Positions 17,803 through 25,369 of a stretch of 46,310 nt of DNA are shown piece after piece. Under the pieces are notes generated by a model. The model was not told the DNA's origin and made no database searches. It saw only the letters and a program-made list of their open reading frames with translations. A program made the position numbers and the translations under genes. The stretch lies in NCBI GenBank assembly GCA_002372135.1, contig DFIN01000020.1:1-46310 (forward strand), written 5' to 3'. Within the stretch, counting starts at the first letter, position 1. Each line of letters opens with the position of its first letter. The stretch comes from Bacteroidales bacterium UBA3696 (GTDB taxonomy: Bacteria; Bacteroidota; Bacteroidia; Bacteroidales; Paludibacteraceae).

Positions 17803-18088
17803 GTTCTCATTTGTCCAATGGTCTATCAATGCACGCCGTCTTGCCCTTGTTGCCTCTTGTCCTTATCGTCAATGCGCCAGACCGTCTGAATGTAGTTCCA
17901 TTATGTGTGTGTTTATGTTCTCATTTGTTAAAACCGTTCAGGACATATTCAACGGGTAATGAAGTTCTGCGTCTCGTAGCGAATTTCTATATCCCAGCCG
18001 TTGTTCATATACAATGTAAGGGACGTGTACTTTTTATGATAAAAAATAAGCATTCGGCTGCTTGAAACCGTAAAATACCTAAAATAGA
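17803..18088. other. Gene-free stretch with a possible 34-codon remnant on the minus strand
   Basis: Together with its flanks this is the longest clean intergenic gap (17738-18172). No long open frame with family features is seen. On the minus strand, 18053 to 17949 is an ATG-started 34-codon frame whose product contains YMNNGWDIEIRYETQNFI. This reads like real protein sequence but has no recognised family, promoter or neighbour, and may be the end of a deleted gene. Confidence 0.25.
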
Positions 18089-18119
18089 TTGGTGGGAGCG
18101 ACTAAATATCATACCTTTG
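18089..18119 (+). promoter_or_regulatory. Promoter of prfC-nadC
   Basis: TTG at 18089-18091, a 20-bp spacer, and -7 element TACCTTTG at 18112-18119, matching TAnnTTTG. It lies 53 bp before the prfC ATG. Confidence 0.75.
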
Positions 18120-18172
18120 CCGCCAAAAATGTGATTATATACATTGCAACTGATTAAATGAAACTATAAATA

Positions 18173-19696
18173 ATGACACTTCAAGAAGAGATTCTGCGTC
18201 GGCGCACGTTTGCCATCGTCAGCCACCCCGATGCAGGTAAGACCACCCTCACCGAAAAACTACTTCTCTACGGCGGAGCCATCCACGTGGCAGGTGCCGT
18301 CAAGTCCAACAAAATCAAGCGCACAGCCACATCCGACTGGATGGAGATTGAGAAACAGCGCGGCATCAGCGTAGCCACATCCGTGATGGGCTTCGACTAC
18401 CGGAGTGGCGTGGACAAAGCAACGGATGTCACCTACCACATCAATATCCTTGACACCCCCGGTCACCAGGACTTTGCCGAAGACACCTTCCGCACCCTTA
18501 CAGCCGTGGACAGCGTCATCATCGTCATTGACAGCGCGAAAGGTGTAGAGGCGCAGACACGTCGCCTGATGGAAGTGTGCCGTATGCGCAAGACACCCGT
18601 AATGGTCTTTATGAACAAGATGGACCGCGAAGGCAAAGACCCGTTCGACCTGATGGACGACGTGGAAAAAGAGTTGGGCATTCGCGTTACGCCTATGTCG
18701 TGGGCTGACGGACAAGGGCTGAAATTCAGCGAGGTATGGACGCGCGGCAGCGAGCAGTGGGAAACACGCATAGCCGAAGCCGACCGCGAACTGCTCAACG
18801 AAGTCTATCCCGTCTTTGACCAAGCCGAGTACCTCGCCGGCGACCTCGCGCCCGTCTTTTTCGGCAGTGCCTACAAGACCATCGGCGTGCAGGAGTTGTT
18901 GGATTTCTTTGTCCTGAACGCCCCTTCGCCCCGTCCCGTACAAGCCGAAGAGCGCAAAGTCGATCCGATGGAGGAGACATTCACGGGATTCTGCTTTAAG
19001 ATTCACGCCAATATGGATCCCAACCACCGCTCGTGCATCGCTTTCTTCAAGATTTGCAGCGGCGTGTTCCACCGCAACGAGTGGTACACCCTCATGCCTC
19101 CCCCGGGCGGCAAGCCTGCTACGATGCGTTTCTCGTCGCCTACCTGCTTTATGGCGCAGAAAAAAGAGACAGTCGATGAAGCCTACGCTGGCGACATAGT
19201 GGGTCTGCCCGACACGGGTAATTTCAAGATTGGCGACACACTCACCTCGGGTGAGATACTTCACTTCAAAGGTCTGCCCTCTTTCTCGCCGGAGATGTTC
19301 AAGTACATCGAGAACGCCGACCCGATGAAGCAGAAACAACTCGACAAAGGCATCCGCCAACTGATGGACGAGGGCGTGGCGCAACTGTTTGTCAGTCAAC
19401 TAAACGGTCGCAAAATCATCGGCACGGTCGGGCAGTTGCAATTTGAGGTCATTCAGTATCGCCTTGAGCACGAGTATAATGCACTCTGCCGCTGGGAACC
19501 GCTTTCCATGTACAAAGCCTGCTGGATAGAGAGCGATGACCAAGCCGAGTTGGACTTATTCAAAAAACGCAAAGCCCAGTATATGGCACTTGACAAGAAC
19601 GGACGCGATGTCTTTATGGCAGACTCGGCATATATTCTGCAAGTGGCACAAAACGACTATCCCCATATCCGTTTCCATTTCACCAGCGAATTCTAA
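18173..19696 (+). CDS. prfC: Peptide chain release factor 3
   Basis: Translational GTPase that recycles RF1/RF2 from the terminating ribosome; 507 residues, close to the usual 520-530. G1 is SHPDAGKTT (17-25), switch II is DTPGHQD (94-100) and G4 is NKMD (148-151). The strongly conserved RF3-specific region includes KSNKIKRTATSDWMEIEKQR. The C-terminal domains are complete to the FTSEF end. The ATG at 18173 agrees with the family N-terminus. nadC follows 13 bp after the stop, so the two genes are probably co-transcribed. Confidence 0.96.
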   Translation: MTLQEEILRRRTFAIVSHPDAGKTTLTEKLLLYGGAIHVAGAVKSNKIKRTATSDWMEIEKQRGISVATSVMGFDYRSGVDKATDVTYHINILDTPGHQDFAEDTFRTLTAVDSVIIVIDSAKGVEAQTRRLMEVCRMRKTPVMVFMNKMDREGKDPFDLMDDVEKELGIRVTPMSWADGQGLKFSEVWTRGSEQWETRIAEADRELLNEVYPVFDQAEYLAGDLAPVFFGSAYKTIGVQELLDFFVLNAPSPRPVQAEERKVDPMEETFTGFCFKIHANMDPNHRSCIAFFKICSGVFHRNEWYTLMPPPGGKPATMRFSSPTCFMAQKKETVDEAYAGDIVGLPDTGNFKIGDTLTSGEILHFKGLPSFSPEMFKYIENADPMKQKQLDKGIRQLMDEGVAQLFVSQLNGRKIIGTVGQLQFEVIQYRLEHEYNALCRWEPLSMYKACWIESDDQAELDLFKKRKAQYMALDKNGRDVFMADSAYILQVAQNDYPHIRFHFTSEF

Positions 19697-19709
19697 ATCC
19701 TAAAAATAT

Positions 19710-20579
19710 ATGACATCAGAAGAACTCCGCCCCTTAATCCAACTATGGTTCAGCGAAGATATTCGCGAGGGCGACCATACATCCCTTTGCTGCATTCCCA
19801 AAGACCTGCAGGGCTGCCAGCAACTCATCATCAAAGCCGAAGGCATCCTCGCAGGCGTGGAAGTAGCCAAAGAAGTTATCCGCTACTTTGACCCGACGCT
19901 CCGCATTGAGCAGTACCTCAACGACGGTGACCAAGTCAAGAAAGGCGACATTGCTTTCCGCGTGACCGGCAGCGAACTGAGCCTTTTGCAAATAGAGCGC
20001 ACGATGCTTAATATCATGCAACTCATGTCCGGCATTGCCACTTCCACCCACCGCTACCAGTCGCTCATCGCTGACACCGGCTGCTACGTACTTGACACCC
20101 GCAAGACCACACCCGGACTGCGCTACCTCGAGAAGGAGGCGGTCAAGATAGGCGGCGGCAAGAACCACCGCATCGGGCTCTTTGATATGATTCTGCTAAA
20201 GGACAACCACGTGGACTTTGCAGGCGGTATCACGGCAGCATTGACCGGTGCCCGCCGATACTGCCAAGATAAGCACCTTGACCTGCGCATAGAGATTGAG
20301 ACCCGCAACTTCGACGAACTGCGCGAGGCTCTCTCCACCGGCATACCCGACCGCGTGATGCTTGACAACTATACGCCTGAGGCCACTCGCGAGGCGGTGC
20401 AGATTGTGCGCCAATGGGAACAGCAGAACGGCAAGAAAGTGGAGATTGAGTCCTCGGGCGGCATCACGCTTGACACCATCCGCGACTATGCGTTGGCAGG
20501 TGTGGACTTTGTTTCCGTCGGCGCACTCACCCACTCCTTCAAAGCCCTTGACATGTCTTTCAAAGCTGTCAAATACTAA
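19710..20579 (+). CDS. nadC: Nicotinate-nucleotide pyrophosphorylase (carboxylating)
   Basis: Quinolinate phosphoribosyltransferase of de novo NAD synthesis: quinolinate plus PRPP gives nicotinate mononucleotide, CO2 and PPi. The 289-residue protein has the N-terminal alpha/beta sandwich with EDIREGDHTS near residue 16. The active-site signatures are DTRKTTPG (129-136) and GGGKNHR (148-154). IEIETRN and the C-terminal ESSGGITLDTIRDYA are also present. Length is normal. No nadA or nadB is nearby. It is the last core gene before the accessory island. Confidence 0.96.
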   Translation: MTSEELRPLIQLWFSEDIREGDHTSLCCIPKDLQGCQQLIIKAEGILAGVEVAKEVIRYFDPTLRIEQYLNDGDQVKKGDIAFRVTGSELSLLQIERTMLNIMQLMSGIATSTHRYQSLIADTGCYVLDTRKTTPGLRYLEKEAVKIGGGKNHRIGLFDMILLKDNHVDFAGGITAALTGARRYCQDKHLDLRIEIETRNFDELREALSTGIPDRVMLDNYTPEATREAVQIVRQWEQQNGKKVEIESSGGITLDTIRDYALAGVDFVSVGALTHSFKALDMSFKAVKY

Positions 20580-20605
20580 ACGAGACAGCAGGCGGGCAGT
20601 GGTTT

Positions 20606-20722
20606 ATGAAATACCGACGGTTTCCATCTTGGAACAAACTGCAGTAGATTGCCGAGAGCCGCGCAGAAGAAAAAGACACCATGGTCAAAGTGGTAGTGAA
20701 CCTGATAAACCAGAAGAACTAA
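20606..20722 (+). pseudogene. Possible small gene of unknown function, interrupted by an in-frame TAG
   Basis: From ATG 20606 the frame reads MKYRRFPSWNKLQ, then TAG (codon 14), then IAESRAEEKDT and MVKVVVNLINQKN to a TAA at 20720-20722. The text on both sides of the TAG looks protein-like, with a basic start and an acidic helix followed by a beta-like end. No family is recognised. It could be a gene broken by one base change, or chance. It lies directly after nadC in a stretch otherwise without genes. Confidence 0.25.
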
Positions 20723-20768
20723 CAATAGAATACTCTCCTGCAGCAGTAAAGTAGCTGTCAAACACGGC

Positions 20769-20801
20769 AACGAGTCGATAACGAGTCGAAAACGACACGA
20801 C
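20769..20801. repeat. 11-bp-period tandem repeat upstream of the accessory island
   Basis: Three 11-bp units: AACGAGTCGAT (20769-20779), AACGAGTCGAA (20780-20790) and AACGACACGAC (20791-20801). Read on the other strand they have the form CGTnnnCGnCT. That resembles the array at 23546-23578, which is in the opposite orientation on the far side of the island. Confidence 0.7.
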
Positions 20802-20853
20802 AACGGATGCTGGGAACATCGGTAGAATAACGTAAGAGAATCGTAATGAAACT

Positions 20854-21243
20854 ATGGCAAAAGCCGAATTAGACTTATTACTGAGCAAACTACAAGGTCG
20901 CCTTTCAGGTGACAGTAAGTTCTATGCCACCCACCGTAATGGCAGAACGGTCATCAGCAACTACCCGATGCACAAAAACCCGAAAAAGATTTCTGCGCAG
21001 CAGAAAGCCAATAGCTCTGCCTTCGCCCAAGCCTCCAAGCAGGCGAAACTCGAACTCTCCGACCCTTCCCGCCAAGCCTATTGGCAGGAGCAGTACGACC
21101 AATATAAACGCCTCGCTAACAAGAACCTCACGAAAGCCAACACTCTTTTCTTCGGTCCCGCCTCCCCTGCCGTCATCAAGAAAAAATACTACACCACCCT
21201 CCGTGGCTTCGTCATAGCACAACTAAGTAAACAACCAATATAA
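20854..21243 (+). CDS. Small basic protein of unknown function
   Basis: A 129-residue cytosolic protein rich in Lys, Arg, Ala and Gln. A segment near residues 20-40 (KFYATHRNGRTVISNYP) precedes helical stretches such as SAQQKANSSAFAQASKQAK and DPSRQAYWQEQYDQYKRLA. The layout resembles a recurrent group of small Bacteroidota hypothetical proteins whose function I do not know. There is no signal peptide or membrane segment. The end of the gene (YYTTLRGFVIAQLSKQ) is echoed by a degenerate copy about 200 bp downstream (21394-21435), which suggests a lost second copy. Confidence 0.65.
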   Translation: MAKAELDLLLSKLQGRLSGDSKFYATHRNGRTVISNYPMHKNPKKISAQQKANSSAFAQASKQAKLELSDPSRQAYWQEQYDQYKRLANKNLTKANTLFFGPASPAVIKKKYYTTLRGFVIAQLSKQPI

Positions 21244-21393
21244 TAGAACACATGAGCCAATCTATATTATTACAAAAAAATCTATCTATTTTATTATCAA
21301 AACATTGCAACTGTCCCTCAGATTGAGGGAAAATTACATTGAATAGAGAATGTGCCGAATGACACAAACGCAAAAAATGAAGAATAATAGTAA

Positions 21394-21435
21394 AACTACA
21401 CCCTCCGTGGCTTCGGAAGAGCACAATTGAGAAAA
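21394..21435 (+). pseudogene. Degenerate duplicate of the 3' end of the upstream small gene
   Basis: The text around TACACCCTCCGTGGCTTCG and AGCACAATTGAG repeats the end of the 20854-21243 gene (about 21187-21232). In the corresponding frame it reads YTLRGFGRAQLRK against YTTLRGFVIAQLSK. Upstream of it the frame is closed by several stops. It runs in frame into the N-terminal side of the next gene. It is best read as the scar of a duplicated copy. Confidence 0.6.
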
Positions 21436-21447
21436 ACAATCACAATA

Positions 21448-22665
21448 ATGGATAGTATATTAATGTCACATATGTTTGAGCATCTTATTCCCGAGGAATA
21501 TCCTCAAGGGAAGGAGCATCTGTTGGCATTATATAATATCGAAAATGCGATGGTGGGTGTCGTTGGCGCAATGCACTCGAATGTATTTTTCTCTGAAGCG
21601 TGTCATTTGATTGCCAATGCTATATCTCTGTTTAGAAGTGGGTATTTTGATTGTGCGTTTTATTCATTACGTTCTGCGTTAGAATTATCAATCGAAACAT
21701 TATATATAACAGAAAAGGGAGAAGATGAAATAAAAAAATGGGCAAAGCAAGAAGATGGGTTCGAACAGGGTAATATGGTTAAATATCTGATAAAAAATGC
21801 ATCAATTTACGCAAATATGCGTGCTGAAATGGCTGATTATTTTGAGGGTATTAGAAAAATCCAACTGAGGCTCAATAAATACATACACAAACAAGGACTT
21901 AACACATTTTATGCTTTTCATGCAGGAAATATGTATGTGAAGAGTAAGAGAAAAAGGCTTAATGATTTTGACGTTTTCGTTACTCATTGTATAGGTGCAG
22001 TTGCTGTATATAGATTAGCGATAGACCCCTTACCTGTAATCTTAACAGATGAAAAACTATTGTATAAGTCTCCTGACTTTATAACAGAGCCATATTCGGA
22101 TGATTTCATAAAGAAATATATAGGATTAAAGCATATCGAATGTTATAAGAAAACTCAAATATATAAAGACTATTATACATACATCAATGATAGAGAAACG
22201 CAAAATGAAGGTGTATTTATGTTAATTCATGGGGCGTATTATGATAGAAGTTATAATGATGCTATTTTAGAACAATTTCATCTTTTGTCTTTTAATGAAC
22301 AAATGGCAGTATCTTTTTTCTCCGTCTCAACCAAGATATCAAATATAATACTAAATAATGTGTTCTATAGTTCTAATATTAAATCTAAGCGAGTATCTGG
22401 TGATATAACTATAGGAGAATCGTTCTATAATGAGTTGTTCGAGAAATATCCAAACGAAAAGACAATAGAATATTACAACGTATTCCTGACAAAGGTAAGG
22501 GTTTGTGATGAATGGGGATATATTGAGCACAACGAAAAATTAAATGCTAAAGAGCAGGAAACTCTTACCGAAATAGCAAATTTTTTCTCAGAGAAATATA
22601 AATCTTTAGAAGCAGAAATAAAGAAACTATATCGTTCTCATTATAAGACAGAAAATAATCGTTGA
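21448..22665 (+). CDS. Helical protein of unknown function, HEPN/DUF5677-like N-terminal half
   Basis: A 405-residue soluble protein in an AT-rich stretch unlike the surrounding core genes. Residues 60-87 (LFRSGYFDCAFYSLRSALE and onward) form a long amphipathic helix of the kind seen in HEPN, AbiV and DUF5677 proteins. RLNKYIH (141-147) has the R-x5-H spacing of HEPN RNase motifs. The second half is Tyr/Lys-rich and helical with a charged C-terminal coil. ATG 21448 was chosen; a TTG at 21427 in the same frame lies in the upstream repeat scar. A defence role is only a guess from the helical pattern and context; no partner enzyme is next to it. Confidence 0.6.
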   Translation: MDSILMSHMFEHLIPEEYPQGKEHLLALYNIENAMVGVVGAMHSNVFFSEACHLIANAISLFRSGYFDCAFYSLRSALELSIETLYITEKGEDEIKKWAKQEDGFEQGNMVKYLIKNASIYANMRAEMADYFEGIRKIQLRLNKYIHKQGLNTFYAFHAGNMYVKSKRKRLNDFDVFVTHCIGAVAVYRLAIDPLPVILTDEKLLYKSPDFITEPYSDDFIKKYIGLKHIECYKKTQIYKDYYTYINDRETQNEGVFMLIHGAYYDRSYNDAILEQFHLLSFNEQMAVSFFSVSTKISNIILNNVFYSSNIKSKRVSGDITIGESFYNELFEKYPNEKTIEYYNVFLTKVRVCDEWGYIEHNEKLNAKEQETLTEIANFFSEKYKSLEAEIKKLYRSHYKTENNR

Positions 22666-22688
22666 ACATCCGAAATAATTTATATAAC

Positions 22689-23378
22689 ATGAAGAAATCT
22701 ATTTTTATTAGTTTAGCAAGTTTCGTCATATTTTTGACAAGTTGCGAAAAATCAATTAACCCAGAGACCGCTAAAGCCTTTGTGGGTGAGTATTGGATGA
22801 AAACCACTGTATGCACAATGTATGAAGGAAACGTAACATCCGAAAGAGGACCAGTTTGGTCTCCTGTTTCTATCTATGAAGAAGATGGCAAGTTATATGT
22901 CCGCACGGATAATTACGGTGCACCGGATACAGATACATCCTCTACAGCAAAGCATGAATATATAATAGATTATCCAGATCATCCTAATAATGTCGTTGCA
23001 CGATATAATGAAGAAGAACCAGAATCTGGGGGTATAGATGTTGTGCCAGCCAACAATATAACTTATGTATATTTAGTCAACGGTTTTTTGCGAACAATTA
23101 GAAATGGCGCTTATTTAAGGTCTTTACCTATTCAAGTTAAATCAGGTTCGGAAACAGTATTGAACTTATATGACTTCACCCCATTTAAAGTTACTTTGAC
23201 AGATGCTAGTGGTAATTATTTAGCGGAAGTTGATGTGGCTTATAAATATGGTTCAATGGTAAAGAAAGGAGAAGTTATAACATGGGACGTAACAATGCCG
23301 TTCGATTTTTTAAAGTCATATTCAACTCATGAACAGATTGATGAAGCAATTCATAAAAATACTCTGTATAAACGTTAA
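22689..23378 (+). CDS. Putative lipoprotein of unknown function
   Basis: A 229-residue lipoprotein. MKKSIFISLASFVIFLTSCE has a lipobox LTSC with Cys19. The mature part is beta-rich with many Tyr, Asp and Thr residues (FVGEYWMKTTVCTMYEGN, DDGKLYVRTDNYG-like segments) and no known catalytic motif. The gene starts 24 bp after the preceding stop and shares its AT-rich composition, so the two probably arrived together. A C9-A8 homopolymer block lies just after the stop. The function is not recognised. Confidence 0.65.
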   Translation: MKKSIFISLASFVIFLTSCEKSINPETAKAFVGEYWMKTTVCTMYEGNVTSERGPVWSPVSIYEEDGKLYVRTDNYGAPDTDTSSTAKHEYIIDYPDHPNNVVARYNEEEPESGGIDVVPANNITYVYLVNGFLRTIRNGAYLRSLPIQVKSGSETVLNLYDFTPFKVTLTDASGNYLAEVDVAYKYGSMVKKGEVITWDVTMPFDFLKSYSTHEQIDEAIHKNTLYKR

Positions 23379-23381
23379 TTA

Positions 23382-23398
23382 CCCCCCCCCAAAAAAAA
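23382..23398. repeat. C9-A8 homopolymer block
   Basis: Nine C followed by eight A directly after the lipoprotein stop codon (TAA 23376-23378). Long mononucleotide runs are rare elsewhere in the window except for the G10 at 37595-37604. Confidence 0.85.
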
Positions 23399-23545
23399 CT
23401 TGCATTTGAGGTGATAGATTAGGACATTATTATGACTTATATATAGAGGGGATATATTAAATTGAAAATTGAAAGATTTAAGTGGCGCGAGAGTGGCTTG
23501 AGAGAGGCTGATTGACTGCTAAGTTATCGCAAATAGTTATCGTCC

Positions 23546-23578
23546 CGTATCCGTCTCGTATGCCGCTCGTAAGCCGGT
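23546..23578. repeat. 11-bp-period tandem repeat downstream of the accessory island
   Basis: Three units: CGTATCCGTCT (23546-23556), CGTATGCCGCT (23557-23567) and CGTAAGCCGGT (23568-23578). They share CGTannCGnnT and differ from one another at a few positions. They are in the opposite orientation to the related array at 20769-20801. Confidence 0.7.
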
Positions 23579-23600
23579 AGTAGAGAAGAAAGAATAAGCA

Positions 23601-23971
23601 ATGAAAAATGGAACCGAAGTGGTTAGTGCTACTACCCAATTGAAACTGCTTGCAACAGACGGTAAATCAAACAGGCACACTTCCTAACGACATGAACCAA
23701 GAGGACTTCTTTAATTGAGTTAGCAACCCGCGCAAGCGGCAATAAATCCTGCAAACCGATTCCGCAGAAAGAGTTGCTGCCGCTGACGGGTTACATACGC
23801 GGCAGGTGCTGCCCGATAGGAATGAAGAAACTGTTTCCAACGTACATTGACGAAACTTGTCTGCTCTGCGAAAAGATTTATATCTCTGCCGGTCAAAGAG
23901 GTATGCAACTGCGTCTTTCGCCGCAAGACTTGATTAACTACGTGCCTGCTACAACCGCAGATTTGATATAA
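23601..23971 (+). pseudogene. Decayed ybaK/ebsC-type Cys-tRNA deacylase gene
   Basis: YbaK hydrolyses Cys-tRNA-Pro to keep Cys out of proline codons. The last third is readable in one frame (from about 23720): ELATRASGNKSCKPIPQKE, LLPLTGYIRGRCCPIGMKK, FPTYIDET, IYISAGQRGMQLRLSPQDL. This is an excellent match to the YbaK C-terminal half. Upstream pieces appear in other frames (LKLLATDGKSN and TLPNDMN) separated by frameshifts and stops. The GG of the usual RGGC motif is now RGRC. No intact start-to-stop frame exists, so the gene is broken and probably non-functional. Confidence 0.85.
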
Positions 23972-23990
23972 TTTAATAGACTGTTTTTTT

Positions 23991-24434
23991 GTGTTCTCAT
24001 CCCTCGATAAACATAGTAAGAATCTGTTACATTCACCATCCTTCCGTGAGTTTGTACGCTTTGCTATCGTAGGCACTTTGGCTACTGCCATTCATTACGG
24101 CATCTACCTGTTGTTGCTTTGGCTTTGCCATATAAAGCAAACAGAAACGGTATGGGTTGAGGCGGCTTATTCTGCCGGATATATTGTCAGTTTTTTATGC
24201 AACCTATGGCTAACGGCACATTTTACGTTCCGCAAAACGCTGAATGTAAAACGCGGGGGAGGCTTCGTGCTGAGCCACATTGTCAATTATTTGTTGCACA
24301 TTGGCTTATTAACCCTATTTTTGCGGCTCGGTGTGCCGAAGGCGTGGGCACCTGTCCCCGTTTTCTGTATAGCGGTGCCCGTCAATTTTTTATTAGTACG
24401 TTTTGTATTTAAGTCCAAATATTTCGAAAAATGA
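23991..24434 (+). CDS. GtrA-family membrane protein
   Basis: A 147-residue inner-membrane protein with four predicted transmembrane segments (around FAIVGTLATAIHYGIYLLLL, AAYSAGYIVSFLCNLWL, VLSHIVNYLLHIGLLTLFL and VPVFCIAVPVNFLLVRF), as in the GtrA/DPMS family. Members are thought to flip polyprenyl-phosphate sugars made by a partner GtrB enzyme. It starts at a GTG (23991); no ATG is available in the conserved N-terminal region. Its stop overlaps the start of the following glycosyltransferase (ATGA), which supports the functional pairing. Confidence 0.85.
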   Translation: MFSSLDKHSKNLLHSPSFREFVRFAIVGTLATAIHYGIYLLLLWLCHIKQTETVWVEAAYSAGYIVSFLCNLWLTAHFTFRKTLNVKRGGGFVLSHIVNYLLHIGLLTLFLRLGVPKAWAPVPVFCIAVPVNFLLVRFVFKSKYFEK

Positions 24435-25363
24435 AAATCGTAACCGTCATCATACCTTGTTTTAACGAGGCTCAATCGCTACCATTGTTGCATGCTGAAT
24501 TATGCCGGTTGGCAGAAGCAGAACCGAATTATGTTTTTGAATTTCTGTTTATCAACGACGGTTCGCGTGACCATACCGCTGATGAACTTAGGCAATTGCG
24601 AGCCAAGGATGAGCGGTGCAATTATGTGGAATTGAGTCGCAATTATGGAAAAGAGGTTGCCCCTTTGGCTGGATTTGATTATGCGAAGGGCGACTGTGCA
24701 GTGGTTATGGATGCCGATTTGCAGCACCCGCCACAAGCGGTTCACGCTATGTTGCGCAAATGGGAAGAAGGGTATGACGATGTGTATGCGCGGCGCATAT
24801 CAAGGGGAAAAGAGGCATGGCTCCGCAAACGCTTGTCGTTGGCTTACTACAAGTTGCTGAGCCGCTCCGCCCGAATAGACGTACTTCCAAACGTGGGTGA
24901 TTTTCGTTTGTTAGATCGTTGTTGCTTGGACGCGCTTCGCCAACTGCGCGAACAGAGCCGTTATACCAAAGGGATGTATTGCTACATCGGTTTCAAAAAA
25001 ACATTTGTGGATTTTGAAACGCAGGATCGGGTAGCAGGGCAATCTTCAATGAGTTATCGCTTGCTCTTCCGTTTGGCTATAGAAGGACTGACGGCCTTCA
25101 CCACGTCGCCGCTTCAGTGGGCGACGGGGTTAGGGCTCGTTGTTTCGCTCGTTTCGTTTGTTTATGCAATATGGGTAGGTATCAAAACGCTTGTATGGGG
25201 TGAACCGGTAGCAGGCTTCCCGACGCTGATGATTACCATCCTATTTCTTGGCGGTGTCCAACTGCTATCCTTAGGAATAATAGGGGAGTACTTGGGGCGC
25301 GTGTTCCACGAAACAAAGAATCGACCGGTCTATTTTGTTCAGTCCTATAACGGCGAACGATAG
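24431..25363 (+). CDS. Polyprenyl-phosphate glycosyltransferase, GT2 family, GtrB/DPM1-like
   Basis: Transfers a sugar from a nucleotide donor onto undecaprenyl (or similar) phosphate at the inner face of the membrane; 310 residues. The N-terminal GT-A domain starts VTVIIPCFNEAQSLPLLH and contains the metal-binding motif DADLQHPPQ. The C-terminal part has two transmembrane helices (about 225-295) ending GIIGEYLGRVFHETKNRPVY, the hallmark of GtrB/ArnC-like enzymes. It overlaps the gtrA-like gene by 4 bp. The sugar and the final acceptor cannot be told. It converges on gpx with 6 bp between stops. Confidence 0.9.
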   Translation: MKIVTVIIPCFNEAQSLPLLHAELCRLAEAEPNYVFEFLFINDGSRDHTADELRQLRAKDERCNYVELSRNYGKEVAPLAGFDYAKGDCAVVMDADLQHPPQAVHAMLRKWEEGYDDVYARRISRGKEAWLRKRLSLAYYKLLSRSARIDVLPNVGDFRLLDRCCLDALRQLREQSRYTKGMYCYIGFKKTFVDFETQDRVAGQSSMSYRLLFRLAIEGLTAFTTSPLQWATGLGLVVSLVSFVYAIWVGIKTLVWGEPVAGFPTLMITILFLGGVQLLSLGIIGEYLGRVFHETKNRPVYFVQSYNGER

Positions 25364-25369
25364 ACAACC

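Noticed and set aside
17484..18065. 193-codon plus-strand frame across the end of the oxidoreductase gene and the following gap
   Set aside because: It crosses the terminator and has low-complexity Ser/Pro/Leu content typical of chance frames.
18260..19399. 379-codon minus-strand open frame opposite prfC
   Set aside because: It lies wholly within prfC, has no protein-family features and is a by-product of the high-GC third positions of the real gene.
20769..20801. CRISPR-like array
   Set aside because: Units are 11 bp with no spacers and no cas genes; a short tandem repeat explains it.
23774..23971. Intact 65-residue protein-coding gene
   Set aside because: It is the C-terminal fragment of a YbaK-type gene whose conserved text continues upstream of the apparent start and then breaks up.
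20580..23990. Insertion sequence or prophage as the source of the island
   Set aside because: No transposase, integrase, terminal inverted repeats or phage structural genes are visible.
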